64,000 nt of DNA from Ruminococcus sp. (GCA_021201755.1 JAJQEI010000038.1:1-64000), one strand, 5' to 3'; counted from the first letter of the stretch, positions 17,564-27,500 are shown. Made by a program: numbers and translations. The notes: generated from the sequence alone by a model not told the origin.

Positions 17564-18310
17564 ATGAAATATACTGCACGAACACCTCGTATTATGGCAA
17601 TATTTGCTGTGCTTTTGATGCTTCCATTTAGTACCGCTTGCAGTGACGAAGACAGTACTGTAGATAGTGAAGCCGCAAACAGTTCCGCTGCCGATATTGT
17701 CGCAAGTTTAGATTTTGACGACAGTGAGAATGACGATGAAATAGAATATGGTGCGATGATGCGAACCAATACGGATTATAACATCACTATAGAATATGAC
17801 AAACGGTTTTTTGAGGAGGGCGAAATCGAGGCATTGTCGTCTTATTTCTATGCCATTCAAACGGAAGATAAAAAGCTGTTTGACACCTATGCTGCGGAAT
17901 TTTACATGGATTATTATTTAGAAAATGCTTTTGGCGGACTTCTGGATACAGACGCTTATATTACCCAACAGCATGAAACGTTTTCTGATCAGGTGGATAC
18001 AGACGATTTCATATTTTCGCTGCTTTCTGTGACTTCCTGTATTGACGATGAGGATAGTGATGATGCATCTTCGACTGCTGCGGATAGCTCCGACGACAGC
18101 AGCAATGCAGATTTGGATTTAGAGGGAGTTCCCGCTTTAAAAGAAATGTTCATCGAATTAGAAGGCGAGGATGCTTATGACGAATACTGGGATGGTTGTA
18201 AATTTATTACCGTTGAAGTATCATTAAACGATGGAGAATCCACCTATGTTGGTGGTACGATCAATGCGTTTATTGTACAATTGAACGGCAGCTATTATAT
18301 CTGCGCATAA
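17564..18310 (+). CDS. Acidic lipoprotein of unknown function
   Basis: The start at 17564 follows GAAAGGAAG. Residues 1-27 are a lipoprotein signal with lipobox PFSTAC and Cys at about residue 27. The mature part is strongly acidic (Asp/Ser/Glu-rich, including DEDSDDASSTAADSSDDSS). FAAEF/YMDYYLENAFGG suggests a small alpha-beta fold. Not recognised as a known family. A small membrane protein follows 20 bp downstream and probably shares its transcript. Confidence 0.75.
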   Translation: MKYTARTPRIMAIFAVLLMLPFSTACSDEDSTVDSEAANSSAADIVASLDFDDSENDDEIEYGAMMRTNTDYNITIEYDKRFFEEGEIEALSSYFYAIQTEDKKLFDTYAAEFYMDYYLENAFGGLLDTDAYITQQHETFSDQVDTDDFIFSLLSVTSCIDDEDSDDASSTAADSSDDSSNADLDLEGVPALKEMFIELEGEDAYDEYWDGCKFITVEVSLNDGESTYVGGTINAFIVQLNGSYYICA

Positions 18311-18330
18311 ATAAATGAGGTGATAATAAA

Positions 18331-18555
18331 ATGAATACGCCCTTGGCGATTGCGTTGATAGTTGTAACAGTAATATATGTTATTACCATGATAATTTTGT
18401 TGAGAAAATTTCTGAAAGCCAGCGATAAAATGGCAGAAGAAATCAAACAGCATACACAAGCGCAAGAACAACAGCAGAAGCAGAGAGAAATCATGGACTT
18501 TCTGGGTACAGAGAATGCACCTTTGACGGAAAGCATTTATAAGAAAAGTGTATAA
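18331..18555 (+). CDS. Small single-helix membrane protein
   Basis: A 74-residue protein. Residues 5-28 form one membrane helix (LAIALIVVTVIYVITMIILL), followed by a charged, Gln-rich, probably coiled tail (EIKQHTQAQEQQQKQ). RBS GAGGTG precedes it. Function unknown; downstream partner of the lipoprotein gene and followed by a terminator. Confidence 0.65.
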   Translation: MNTPLAIALIVVTVIYVITMIILLRKFLKASDKMAEEIKQHTQAQEQQQKQREIMDFLGTENAPLTESIYKKSV

Positions 18556-18562
18556 CAAAATC

Positions 18563-18598
18563 AAAACAGCCTCCAAGTGAAATTGGAAGCTGTTTTTT
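18563..18598 (+). terminator. Intrinsic terminator
   Basis: ACAGCCTCCAA / TTGGAAGCTGT stem followed by TTTTTT, after the small membrane protein. Confidence 0.85.
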
Positions 18599-18627
18599 GG
18601 GATACTGATCTTTTGTAAAATTATGTC

Positions 18628-18855
18628 TTATTTGGCGAGCATTGCTGTCAAAGTTTCAAATAATGCCAAGTCATTCTCGCTTATGCGCATATTGGAGCAG
18701 AGCGTTTTCCCAGCTGTGGTAGTCATGTTGATTTCTATGATACTGCCTACATCGACGTTGCCCATCGCTGCACGAAAAAAGGGAAACATTTTTGGATGCT
18801 CTGCCTGGAATTGTTCCAGTTGCGGCTTTAGCTGCATCATGCTTTTGGGGTTCAT
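18628..18855 (-). CDS. Small protein of unknown function downstream of ACP
   Basis: A 75-residue protein from the ATG at 18855 (MNPKSMMQLKPQLEQFQAEH). The frame continues open upstream into the ACP gene, so a longer form cannot be excluded. The sequence has MFPFFRAAMGNVDVGSIIEI and ISENDLALFETLTAMLAK. No family recognised. It is last in the minus-strand MBOAT/DHHW/FkbH/ACP gene set, 25 bp after the ACP gene. Confidence 0.55.
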   Translation of the reverse strand: MNPKSMMQLKPQLEQFQAEHPKMFPFFRAAMGNVDVGSIIEINMTTTAGKTLCSNMRISENDLALFETLTAMLAK

Positions 18856-18880
18856 TTTCAAACTTATCGCTGCCTTTCGT

Positions 18881-19150
18881 TTACCGACGTTTTTTCTTCT
18901 TATTTTTTGTTCCAGCACGTTCAACCACGATGTCCGCCATTTCACCTACATCCTTCATGTCGGAGACTTCCTGCATTCGGAATTTCATGTCAAATTCATG
19001 TTCCACCACTTCAATCAAATTGATATGTTCCAGGCTATCCCAGTCGTCAATATCGTCTGTAGTAGTGTCGTCATAAACGGTGATAGTATCATCGTCAAAG
19101 ACGTCTTGAAAAATTTCGTTAAGTTTTGCCATAACTTCATCATGTGTCAT
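18881..19150 (-). CDS. Acyl/peptidyl carrier protein
   Basis: An 89-residue acidic four-helix protein with DDWDSLEHINLIEVVE, in which the Ser of DSLEHI is the phosphopantetheine attachment site. The C-terminus is unusually basic (TKNKKKKRR). It lies 18 bp after an FkbH-like gene. In other systems FkbH proteins load a glyceryl unit onto a partner ACP, so this is probably a dedicated carrier and not the fatty-acid ACP. Confidence 0.85.
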   Translation of the reverse strand: MTHDEVMAKLNEIFQDVFDDDTITVYDDTTTDDIDDWDSLEHINLIEVVEHEFDMKFRMQEVSDMKDVGEMADIVVERAGTKNKKKKRR

Positions 19151-19168
19151 TTTAATCTACCCTTTCTT

Positions 19169-20974
19169 TTATAAAATTTGGGGAACTGTTGCCCCATTGA
19201 CGGAGATAACGTGATTTTTCGGCGTGTATCCTGTCAGGTTCAACGACCAGACGCTGTCGCCATTCTCAAAGGATTCTATTTTTTCAAACCCAAAGCTGCC
19301 ATAAAGTTCTCGTACCATGGCGTTTTTTGAGGTCTTATAATAGTATCCTCGAATCGTTTTTACCCCATGTGCCTGACATCGTGCTACAAGTTCGTCTAGC
19401 ATTGCTAGCTCCATGTCACGCTTCAGCACACGGCAGCTCATCAACCATAATTCTATATACAGCGTATCCTCTACCACTTCGCCGATGACTACGGATACAA
19501 TACTGTTGTCGCCAAATTTGTCTTTTAGTCGACCATATAGGCGAATGCGGTTGGGATCGGCGGTCACCTCTGCCATTTCGCTTTGGGTGTATCTTTTTGT
19601 GGTGAGATTGAATTGGTTGCTCTTGTTGGTCAACTGTACAATTCGTGGAAGTGTCACAGGCGTGAAGTCATCAATCTCTGCTTCCATTTCCAGTCCCAGT
19701 AAATATTCCGTATAGTTTGCGTATGTCTGCTGCATTTGGACACGCTGTGCATTGGCACGGTACATTTCACTGCGGTTGGCATCAGCCTTTGAAAACGTTG
19801 TCGTTTCAAAATAGCCTGCACGATCCAGCACCCGAATACACGCCTCCGGCGAATCAAAGTCCGGCACGGCAATCCCAGGAATTTGTCCGGCAACCAAATC
19901 ACGTTCTGCCTGATTGTCGTCAACAAAGACGAAGCTTTCTGGCAGCAGATTTAACAGTTCTGCTGTCTGTTGTAAATTCTGATCTTTGGGTTCCCAGTTT
20001 GCTTTGATAGCGACGAAGTCCTCTTCATGGAGGACACTGTCCGGATGTTGCAATCCGAGTTGTGCATTTTCCGGTTCATTTTTAGAACAGATCGTCAAAA
20101 GAACACCCAGCTGTTTTTGTGCCTTACAATATTCTTGAACTTCTGTATAGACCTCAGCATCGGCAGTTTCCTGTCCGATGGCGATGCCTTCCTGACCGTC
20201 GTCACCAATGACACCACCCCAAAGGGTATTGTCCAAATCCAATGCCAGAACTTTTTTATTCTTTCCATAAATGGAGCGAATGATACGAGTCAAGCTATAG
20301 GAAAATTCCGGAATGGCGGAAAGTGCCATAGAGTATTTGTATAAGTACCAATAGGTAGAATCTTGCCACCGATCCAGCCCATAACAAGCGGACAGATAGT
20401 GGACGTCATGTATATAAAAGTCGTTGTGGGTACGTGCGTATGCGCCAAAACGGCGGTTTAGCTCCGTCACGAACCATACCATACCATGCATATCCCAAGC
20501 ATCTCGGTTGCCCATAAGGCGTGTGGAAGGAAGTTCAAAGTTATTTTGGATGATGGGACAGTGATATACCTCTTTTAAATGCTCCCACATTTGTGAAAAA
20601 TGGGAATACTGTCGATCCAGTGCTGCTGTGATGTCCTCCCCCGATGCTGTTAAGGATAAAGGTGCTTCTGTGATATTGCGAATGGACGTGTGAATCAAAA
20701 TCAGATCCGGCTGAAAAGCCTGAAGCTGAGGCGCATCAAACATGGCATCTTCCCAGTATTTGGCATATTCCGACTGATAAAATTCTGGCTGAATGCCCTC
20801 CTGTAGGAGGAACAACTCCAGCATTGCCACGATGTCGTTGGTGGTTGAACCGCCTAACACGGCAATGTGTTTGGTCATACGAGTTTCGCCATCCGCCAAC
20901 AATACTTTTTTTAGCTTGCGGCGTTTTTTTAGCAATAACTCACTATCGAATGGATATTGCAGTTCTTGCAGCAT
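19169..20974 (-). CDS. FkbH-like HAD-superfamily protein
   Basis: A 601-residue protein. The N-terminal part (to about 230) looks SGNH-like and contains IAVLGGSTTNDIVAML. The HAD domain starts at KVLALDLDNTLWGGVIGDDG (catalytic DxDNT) and continues with TICSKNEPENA and FVFVDDNQAERDLV. A GNAT-like C-terminus follows. FkbH proteins dephosphorylate 1,3-bisphosphoglycerate and transfer the glyceryl group to an ACP. The ACP gene is next downstream, and MBOAT and DHHW genes lie upstream on the same strand, which supports a role in loading an acyl unit for export. Confidence 0.88.
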   Translation of the reverse strand: MLQELQYPFDSELLLKKRRKLKKVLLADGETRMTKHIAVLGGSTTNDIVAMLELFLLQEGIQPEFYQSEYAKYWEDAMFDAPQLQAFQPDLILIHTSIRNITEAPLSLTASGEDITAALDRQYSHFSQMWEHLKEVYHCPIIQNNFELPSTRLMGNRDAWDMHGMVWFVTELNRRFGAYARTHNDFYIHDVHYLSACYGLDRWQDSTYWYLYKYSMALSAIPEFSYSLTRIIRSIYGKNKKVLALDLDNTLWGGVIGDDGQEGIAIGQETADAEVYTEVQEYCKAQKQLGVLLTICSKNEPENAQLGLQHPDSVLHEEDFVAIKANWEPKDQNLQQTAELLNLLPESFVFVDDNQAERDLVAGQIPGIAVPDFDSPEACIRVLDRAGYFETTTFSKADANRSEMYRANAQRVQMQQTYANYTEYLLGLEMEAEIDDFTPVTLPRIVQLTNKSNQFNLTTKRYTQSEMAEVTADPNRIRLYGRLKDKFGDNSIVSVVIGEVVEDTLYIELWLMSCRVLKRDMELAMLDELVARCQAHGVKTIRGYYYKTSKNAMVRELYGSFGFEKIESFENGDSVWSLNLTGYTPKNHVISVNGATVPQIL

Positions 20975-21021
20975 ATGTATCTCCTCTTCATAAATAATAT
21001 GTGTTTGATGACATTATTGTA

Positions 21022-22833
21022 TCATTGTGTCCGGTTGGTCTCTAGGTAGCTACAATTTGATCCGGTTGCACTAAAGGTATTCATAACGAACAAGACATCT
21101 GTTGCACCAATATCTTGCATAAAGTCGATAGCGTTCAGTTCGAAGTAACGCATATCGGTGACATAGATTTCGGAGAACGATTGTGTCAGACAGGGTACCA
21201 TAGCGTTGCCATAACTGTCCTTGACCATGACCAGCACACGATCATTGTCTACATCGGTGCTAACATGGGTGATGTGTTCATCTCCGCCCATGAACACCAG
21301 ATACCAGCTGACCGGTTCGACGTTCTCTAAGCTGATCAATAAGTTGCCATCACGTGCATTGGTGAAGTCTGTGTTATAGTAGGTAGTGGTGTAGTCGTTG
21401 GACGGAATGTAATAAGTAAAATCCTCTGGATTGTCCTGTAAAACGGCACTCTTTGTAAAGGTATACATACTTCCTATATAGCCCTCTTTGGTGATAGCGG
21501 TATAGTCTGTTAGATCTGCAAAGGGAACACCAGCCGCTTCTGCAAATGTCTGTGCAGCATAATATGCGCCCAGTGGCAGCCAATGGTGGTCGGTACGAGC
21601 ATAAATTTCTTCGCTCTTGTGTTCTTCAAGCGTGCTGTAGGCGTCTACAGCAATGACACCATCTAAGTATTCATTGATATGTTCGATATTGTCAATTTCA
21701 CTTGCAGTATAACCGGAATAAGAATCTGGCAGGTAAAACGAAACGGAGGTTGGTGCAACTAGGGAGTAAACATTTACGTCTGCGCCCAAATCTGATTTGT
21801 AGTTGTTTAGGCTCTGTGCATATTCTTCGCCTTTGCTGAATCCACCACCGTACATACTGATGGCATGTGTCCCAATGAGGACAATTCCGTCGCCGACTTC
21901 TACAGCATCCTTCTCAATTTCTTCTTCTGTCGTTGTTGTTGTTACAGTGGTAGATTCTACAGTAGTCTGTGTTCCTGTTGCAACTGTTACCTCGGTGGTA
22001 GATTCCGTTTCCGCTTCAGTAAACGCTATCGTTTCCTGCTCCACCTGTGTGATTTCTCCGATAAATAATATAACGGTGTCTTCTGAGGACAATCCTTTAT
22101 AGGTCTCCCAGTCACTAATCAGCTGCTTGAAATAGCTGCGTCCCGGCACAGTGTCTTCGTAGTAGTACATCAGATCTTCGATGTAGGATCCATCTGCTAT
22201 GCCTTCCGCAGTAATGGATGGCATAGTCGCCAACATACGGTTTTCTTCGGCAGATTCCGTCGGTCGTGTACCTACCAAAAGGAAAATTGAGCCACCAAGC
22301 ATGATCGTTCCGATAACGCAGGTTCGCATCACTTGTCCCACGTTTGTGGTAATTAACATGGAACGCTTCTTTTTATAGCGGCGTTCTCTTTCCTCGGAGG
22401 ATTCCTCCGGTTCGTCTGGAATGGGTTTGCTTTGTGAAGGAAGATATTCCGATGCGTGTGCAGAAGCTTTTTTTGTCTGTTGTGATGGTGAGTTGGGCTT
22501 CTGACGTTTCCTTTTTGACTTTTGCTTTTTTTGTTTGTTTGAAATTTCTGGCGGTGCAGTTTGATATGGTTCATCAGGAATATCCAATACGCCGAAGTCG
22601 TCCGGAATATCGAATTCGTCCTCCCAAGACGTTCTACGGTTTTGGCTTGTACGCTGCACCGATATGCTTCTCGGTTGCCTTTGCATCTGTTTGTCATAAG
22701 TGTGATAAGATGGTCCTGTGTCCATATCACGGTAGTGACTGATATCTTCCTGCACTTCGTGAAATTTTTTTTCTAGTGCAGTATCTAAATCATAGTTATT
22801 GCGGTCACTGTCAGATTGATAACGCTCGTCCAT
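21022..22833 (-). CDS. DHHW-motif membrane-anchored protein (AlgX/DltD-like role)
   Basis: A 603-residue protein. Residues 1-165 are charged, basic and low-complexity (probably cytosolic). One membrane helix lies at about 170-190 (VIGTIMLGGSIFLLVG), followed by a Thr/Glu-rich linker (about 270-310). The extracellular SGNH-like domain contains YARTDHHWLPLGAYYAAQTF, the DHHW motif that names the family. DHHW proteins pair with MBOAT acyltransferases in polysaccharide acetylation. The MBOAT gene is 12 bp upstream, so the two probably work together. Confidence 0.88.
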   Translation of the reverse strand: MDERYQSDSDRNNYDLDTALEKKFHEVQEDISHYRDMDTGPSYHTYDKQMQRQPRSISVQRTSQNRRTSWEDEFDIPDDFGVLDIPDEPYQTAPPEISNKQKKQKSKRKRQKPNSPSQQTKKASAHASEYLPSQSKPIPDEPEESSEERERRYKKKRSMLITTNVGQVMRTCVIGTIMLGGSIFLLVGTRPTESAEENRMLATMPSITAEGIADGSYIEDLMYYYEDTVPGRSYFKQLISDWETYKGLSSEDTVILFIGEITQVEQETIAFTEAETESTTEVTVATGTQTTVESTTVTTTTTEEEIEKDAVEVGDGIVLIGTHAISMYGGGFSKGEEYAQSLNNYKSDLGADVNVYSLVAPTSVSFYLPDSYSGYTASEIDNIEHINEYLDGVIAVDAYSTLEEHKSEEIYARTDHHWLPLGAYYAAQTFAEAAGVPFADLTDYTAITKEGYIGSMYTFTKSAVLQDNPEDFTYYIPSNDYTTTYYNTDFTNARDGNLLISLENVEPVSWYLVFMGGDEHITHVSTDVDNDRVLVMVKDSYGNAMVPCLTQSFSEIYVTDMRYFELNAIDFMQDIGATDVLFVMNTFSATGSNCSYLETNRTQ

Positions 22834-22845
22834 TTTTTCCCCTCC

Positions 22846-24252
22846 TTAAAAATTTGTATACAAGAACGGCGTATTTGTTGCATCGACCAAAAGGACGCTG
22901 CTGATGAGAAATACAGCCGCTGCGAGAACAGTGCTGAAGATAGATAATGTTAAATTGGCAACTGAGTTTTTCTGCATAAGTTTTTTCGGAAGCGAAAGGA
23001 GTGGGAAGCAACAGAGTACGCTCGCCAATAATAAGAACAGATTATTTCGTACAGAAGATTCCAGCAGTGCGTCGGTCCATCCGATACCATTTTGTCCCAA
23101 TAATCCCCAGAGCAGTTCGCCCAGTTGAGAAATGCCGTCGGAACAGTAAAATATACCGAAGCCAATAACGATAATCAATTTGTTAAAAATATGGCGAACG
23201 ACAGCAGGAATTTTCTTCATGCGTTTTTTGCCAATGCACATTTCGATGAGAATAAACAGACCATAGTAGAGACCCCAGATGATATAATTCCAGCTTGCAC
23301 CGTGCCAAAGTCCAGTACAAAACCAGACGAGAAACAGACCGCCATATTTTCGACGTTTGCCGAAAATCGGCACATAGAGCAAATAGTCACGGAAGAACGT
23401 TCCCAAGGAGATATGCCACCGCTGCCAGAATTCAGTGATATCCTTACACAGAAATGGATAACAGAAGTTTTCTTCTAGATGGAAACCGAAGATGCGAGCG
23501 ATACCAATTGCCATATCGGAATAGCCGGCAAAGTCAAAGTATATTTGCATCGCATAGACAATCACACCATACCAAATGCCCAAGGTAGTCTGATTAGAAA
23601 GGGAGTTCCCTAAAAATTGGTCAACGATCGTTCCCAAGTTGTCTGCCAAAATGACTTTTTTTCCAAGACCGATGGCGATTTGTGTGAAGCCTTCGCTCAA
23701 GTCACCGGCGTTGACCGTCCGTTCGTGGAGATCGTTCTGCATCGTTTCATATCGTACAATTGGTCCGGAGACGGTGATAGGAAAGAAGGATTCGTAGAGT
23801 AGAAATGTGAAGAAGTTACGCTCTGCGGAAATCTTTCTCCAAGCGCAGTCGATGAGATAAGATACCACACGAAAGGTGAAGAAGCTGATTCCTAAGGGGA
23901 AATCTAGAGATGGCACTGTCAGTGACAAATCGAACCAGCTGTTGATGTTTTCCACAGCAAAAGCGGTGTACTTGAAGCCAACTAGTACGCCGAGGTTAAT
24001 AATTAGACCCAAAGCCAAAAACAGTTTTGCCGGCACACGATCTTGAAATGCTGAAATGCCTCTGCCCAAGAAATAGTTGAGTACTGCACTCGCTATCACC
24101 AACCACAAATAAGTCGGTTCTCCACAGGCATAGAACAGGAGAGAAAAAACGATGAGTACAGCGTTTCGATAAGATGTTTTCTTTGTTGCAAAATAGCAGA
24201 GAAAACAGATTGGAAAAAACAGGTAGATAAAAAATAGTCTGGAAAAAATCAT
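22846..24252 (-). CDS. MBOAT-family O-acyltransferase
   Basis: The start at 24252 (MIFSRLFFIYLFFPICFL) follows AGAGGACG. The protein has 468 residues and about ten membrane helices. FPLGISFFTFRVVSYLID, TEFWQRWHISLGTFFRDYL and the active-site-type GLWHGASWNYIIWGLYYG place it with DltB/AlgI-type transferases. It moves an activated acyl group across the membrane to an extracellular polymer. First gene of the minus-strand DHHW-FkbH-ACP set. Confidence 0.92.
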   Translation of the reverse strand: MIFSRLFFIYLFFPICFLCYFATKKTSYRNAVLIVFSLLFYACGEPTYLWLVIASAVLNYFLGRGISAFQDRVPAKLFLALGLIINLGVLVGFKYTAFAVENINSWFDLSLTVPSLDFPLGISFFTFRVVSYLIDCAWRKISAERNFFTFLLYESFFPITVSGPIVRYETMQNDLHERTVNAGDLSEGFTQIAIGLGKKVILADNLGTIVDQFLGNSLSNQTTLGIWYGVIVYAMQIYFDFAGYSDMAIGIARIFGFHLEENFCYPFLCKDITEFWQRWHISLGTFFRDYLLYVPIFGKRRKYGGLFLVWFCTGLWHGASWNYIIWGLYYGLFILIEMCIGKKRMKKIPAVVRHIFNKLIIVIGFGIFYCSDGISQLGELLWGLLGQNGIGWTDALLESSVRNNLFLLLASVLCCFPLLSLPKKLMQKNSVANLTLSIFSTVLAAAVFLISSVLLVDATNTPFLYTNF

Positions 24253-24492
24253 GTTGACACGTCCTCTTTTGTAATACATAAGTTTCAAAAACACACTGGG
24301 AAAACAAAATCAAATCAAAAAATATATTTGCCGTTTTTTTTTTTACACGGCTTCTTTCTCTATTCCGTTTTACAGAGGGTCGTTACGAAAAACAGAAATT
24401 CTGCACTTCTTATTATACAATAAATTCGACTTCATTTGCAAGGGGTAAAAGGCAGTGAAAATTCCATTCTGAAAAAATTGGCTATTTCAACA

Positions 24493-24521
24493 AAAAGCAG
24501 CAGCAAACAGCCACTGCTTTT
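24493..24521 (-). terminator. Terminator of the NfeD-SPFH operon
   Basis: Minus-strand AAAAGCAG / CTGCTTTT stem followed by TTGTTG, beyond the SPFH stop codon. Confidence 0.55.
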
Positions 24522-24554
24522 AGATATTTTAGAGAAAACCATATTCTGTCATTT

Positions 24555-25559
24555 TTATTCTGCTGATTTGGCGGTGGTTGTCTCAGTGCTATCCACATCG
24601 TTTGTAACAATTGACTCTTTGATACCGGAAGCTAAACCAGCAAGTCCCTGAATTTCGCTTGGAATAATAATTTTGGTTGCCTTTCCGTCTGCTGCTTTTT
24701 CAAATGCTTCTAATGCCTTTAGCTGTAGTACTGCTTCATTCGGATTTGCCATATTTAATTTTTTCAAACTTTCAGCTAATGCGGCTTGTACGACCTCAAT
24801 GGCTTCTGCTTCACCTTGTGCAATTTGCTGCTTCTGTTCTTTGATTGCTTCGCCACGAAGAATGACGGCTTGTTTGTCAGCTTCTGCTTTTAAAATAGCA
24901 GCCTGTTTATCTGCCTCAGCACGGAGGACTTTTGCATCTTTTTCGCCCTGTGCAATGGTAGTTTGATATTCTTTTTCCCCTTGCGCACGGAGAATTTTTT
25001 CTCGCTTTTCCCGTTCTGCTTTCATTTGTTTTTCCATTGCATCACGAATTTCTGTAGGTGGCAGGATATTTTTCAATTCCACACGAATGACTTTAATGCC
25101 CCAGCGGTCTGTTGCCTTATCTAGAGTTTCTGTGATACGGGAGTTAATTAGGTCACGGGAAGTCAATGTAGCATCCAGTTCCAATTCGCCGATGATGTTA
25201 CGCAGCGTCGTTGCCGTCAGGTTTTCAATAGCAGCGATAGGATGCTCAACTCCATAGGTATATTGTACGGAGTTGGTAATCTGGAAGAATACCACTGTAT
25301 CGATTTGCATGGTAACGTTATCCTTTGTGATAACTGCCTGAGGTTTAAAATCTACAACTTGTTCTTTGATGGAGACACGCTTTGCGACACGGTCAATAAA
25401 TGGTACTAAAAAATGGAGTCCTGTATCCCACGCTTGATAAAACGAACCCAGTCGTTCCACAACATAGACGTTTGCCTGTGGAACAATACGAATCCGAGAG
25501 ATGATTAACAGAATAATAAATATAATCAAAATGAAAAGAATAACAATAGATACATCCAT
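24555..25559 (-). CDS. SPFH/Band 7 membrane protein (QmcA/stomatin-like)
   Basis: A 334-residue protein with an N-terminal membrane helix (residues 4-24), then VPQANVYVVERLGSFYQAWD, the Band 7 entry, and VDFKPQAVITKDNVTMQID. A long Ala/Glu/Lys coiled coil follows (about residues 190-260, repeats of QGEKDAKVLRAEADKQAAIL). Family role: membrane scaffold that oligomerises and often holds proteases. It is preceded by an nfeD gene, the usual partner. Confidence 0.92.
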   Translation of the reverse strand: MDVSIVILFILIIFIILLIISRIRIVPQANVYVVERLGSFYQAWDTGLHFLVPFIDRVAKRVSIKEQVVDFKPQAVITKDNVTMQIDTVVFFQITNSVQYTYGVEHPIAAIENLTATTLRNIIGELELDATLTSRDLINSRITETLDKATDRWGIKVIRVELKNILPPTEIRDAMEKQMKAEREKREKILRAQGEKEYQTTIAQGEKDAKVLRAEADKQAAILKAEADKQAVILRGEAIKEQKQQIAQGEAEAIEVVQAALAESLKKLNMANPNEAVLQLKALEAFEKAADGKATKIIIPSEIQGLAGLASGIKESIVTNDVDSTETTTAKSAE

Positions 25560-25595
25560 ACCTTTTCTCCTTTCATGAGGGGGCTTTTGTTTAAT

Positions 25596-26060
25596 TTAAT
25601 TTGTACTTTCTGCCATTTCTGCTTTAGGAAGCATGGCAACAATGAGCTTTGTGCCGTCTACCGCTTTTACGCAGACGCTCACATCCTTTGGAATGGTCTC
25701 TTCGTTTTGAGCAATCGCAATCCAGTCCACGCCATCCAAGCGGACACGTCCCGTTCCTTTGGCAGCGTCGATAGACTGAATTACTGTTGCGACCCGTCCC
25801 AATTCTTGTCGATTGGTATTTTTGACATCAAAGTGCATAACTTTTCGGACAATCGGTCGGGTGAATAGTAACAGCACAACGGAAACAACTGTGAATAGGG
25901 CAAGCTGCAAGAGAAATGTGCCATCAAAAAGTGCCACAAAAAATGCAGCCAGTGCGCCGGCGGCAAACCAAATGCTGATGAGCTGTAAAGAAGCAAATTC
26001 AGCAATGACTGCGACGGCGAACACAATTCCCCAAAGAACCAGTGGTAAATAATCTCCCAT
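25596..26060 (-). CDS. NfeD-family membrane protein
   Basis: The start at 26060 (MGDYLPLVLWGIVF) follows AAAGGAGCG. A 154-residue protein with three membrane helices in the first 80 residues and a C-terminal OB-fold (GRVATVIQSIDAAKGTGRVRLDG), typical of short NfeD proteins. It lies 36 bp upstream of the SPFH gene; the two families form membrane complexes. Confidence 0.88.
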   Translation of the reverse strand: MGDYLPLVLWGIVFAVAVIAEFASLQLISIWFAAGALAAFFVALFDGTFLLQLALFTVVSVVLLLFTRPIVRKVMHFDVKNTNRQELGRVATVIQSIDAAKGTGRVRLDGVDWIAIAQNEETIPKDVSVCVKAVDGTKLIVAMLPKAEMAESTN

Positions 26061-26234
26061 ATACGCTCCTTTGGTTGTCTTCATGGAAGAGTGCCATGAA
26101 ATAAGATGAAATTTTTCGGCAATGTATTTTTTCGATGAAATGCCACACTACTTCAAATTGATTATATCATATTTTTCAAAACCTGTAAAGTAGCAATTTT
26201 CATAAATATTTCTGAGGAATTTTGGTGTGCTACA

Positions 26235-27041
26235 CTATGATAATCGAATTTGCAATTGTTGACAAATTGTTTCTACGACACCGTTTTTTGTGTTGGCTGG
26301 TGCAAGAAAATTTGCTTGTTCTTTTATGCGACTGGAGGCATTTTCCATAGCATAACTGTATTTTGCACATTTTAACATAGAGATATCATTGTCATAGTCA
26401 CCGAACGCCATGGTATTTTCCGCCGTAATGCCTAGACATTCTTGCAAACATTCCACCACAGCACCTTTGGTAACACCTTTTTCCATAATGTCCATCTAGC
26501 AATCGCCGGAGACAAGCTGTTCATAAGAATCCCCGAATATGGCGAACATGGCGGGGCAGGTGCGACTTTCTAAAGTATGTTTGTTACATAGGGCGATTTT
26601 GAGAATCGGTTCTGTTACTTGGTACATTTCTTCATAGGGTAACACCCGAAAATTCTGATAAAATCGGCAAATTTCAGTCCGAACATCTTCCGGTGCATTT
26701 GCTGGAAAATAGATGTGATGATAGCCACACAGTACCGGTGTAGTATGACTCAAATCCTTACATAAATTTAGCGTTTTTGTAACTGCACTTTGACACAGCG
26801 GCTTTAAAATCGGGTCACGATGGGATAACATGACACAAGCACCATTGTCACAGATGAAAATCATGTCTTTTGCAGCATCGCCAAATAGTGTTATCAGGGC
26901 TATACGAGAACGACCACTCGCAACTGCGAAGGTAATATCCCGACAGTAGAGTTGTTCCATCAGCTGAAGGAATTTGGGTGGAAGCTGTTTTTTATCGTCC
27001 AAAAGCGTACCGTCCATGTCAGAAACAATCAATTGAATCAT
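26235..27041 (-). pseudogene. Cof-type HAD phosphatase interrupted by one TAG
   Basis: One frame of 268 codons from MIQLIVSDMDGTLLDDKKQL (HAD motif I) through the C-terminal TAENTMAFGDYDNDISMLK (motif IV). It is broken only by TAG at 26496-26498, between SGDC and MDIMEKGVTKG. Relatives have a residue just before the (L/M)DIxxxGVxKG motif; TGG or CAG would each need one transition. Family role: promiscuous sugar-phosphate or phospho-metabolite phosphatase. Both halves are otherwise well conserved, so the lesion is recent or an error. Confidence 0.85.
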
Positions 27042-27214
27042 ACGAATTCTTCCTTTTTCAATTTTTCTTTTTTGTAATTATACCACAATTGTGAAAAAAA
27101 TCAAGTGTTCTATGGTATAATTTTGAAAAACATATTTGAAATGTCGGTACACAAAAAATAGGCAAGAAATCCATGACGATTCCCTTGCCTATAGTAAAAA
27201 AGTAAAAATAAGAG

Positions 27215-27301
27215 TGGTGCGGATAAGAGGACTTGAACCTCCACCCCCTTGCGAGGACTAGCACCTAAAGCTAGCGCGTCTGCCGATTCCGCCATATCCG
27301 C
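27215..27301 (-). tRNA. tRNA-Leu (anticodon TAG)
   Basis: Minus strand: acceptor GCGGATA / TATCCGC, anticodon loop CTTTAGG with TAG, long class II variable arm, GGTTCAAGTCC T arm, and encoded CCA. Confidence 0.95.
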
Positions 27302-27412
27302 ATTTTTGCACCACAAAGTTTTTATATTATAGCATAATCAAAATCATTTGTCAAGCTTTTTTTCGATTTTTTTCAAAAAAATTTTGCGTATAATTTTTGG
27401 CTGCTGTTTTCC

Positions 27413-27441
27413 TTGACAAAAATTATGTGATTTGCTATAAT
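27413..27441 (+). promoter_or_regulatory. Promoter of the CAP-domain protein gene
   Basis: TTGACA (27413-27418), 17 bp, TATAAT (27436-27441). Confidence 0.85.
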
Positions 27442-27500
27442 AGAAAGAAAGTACTGAAAAGCAAGGTGTTGCTTTTCAGAAATCATATAGGAGGAAAAAA

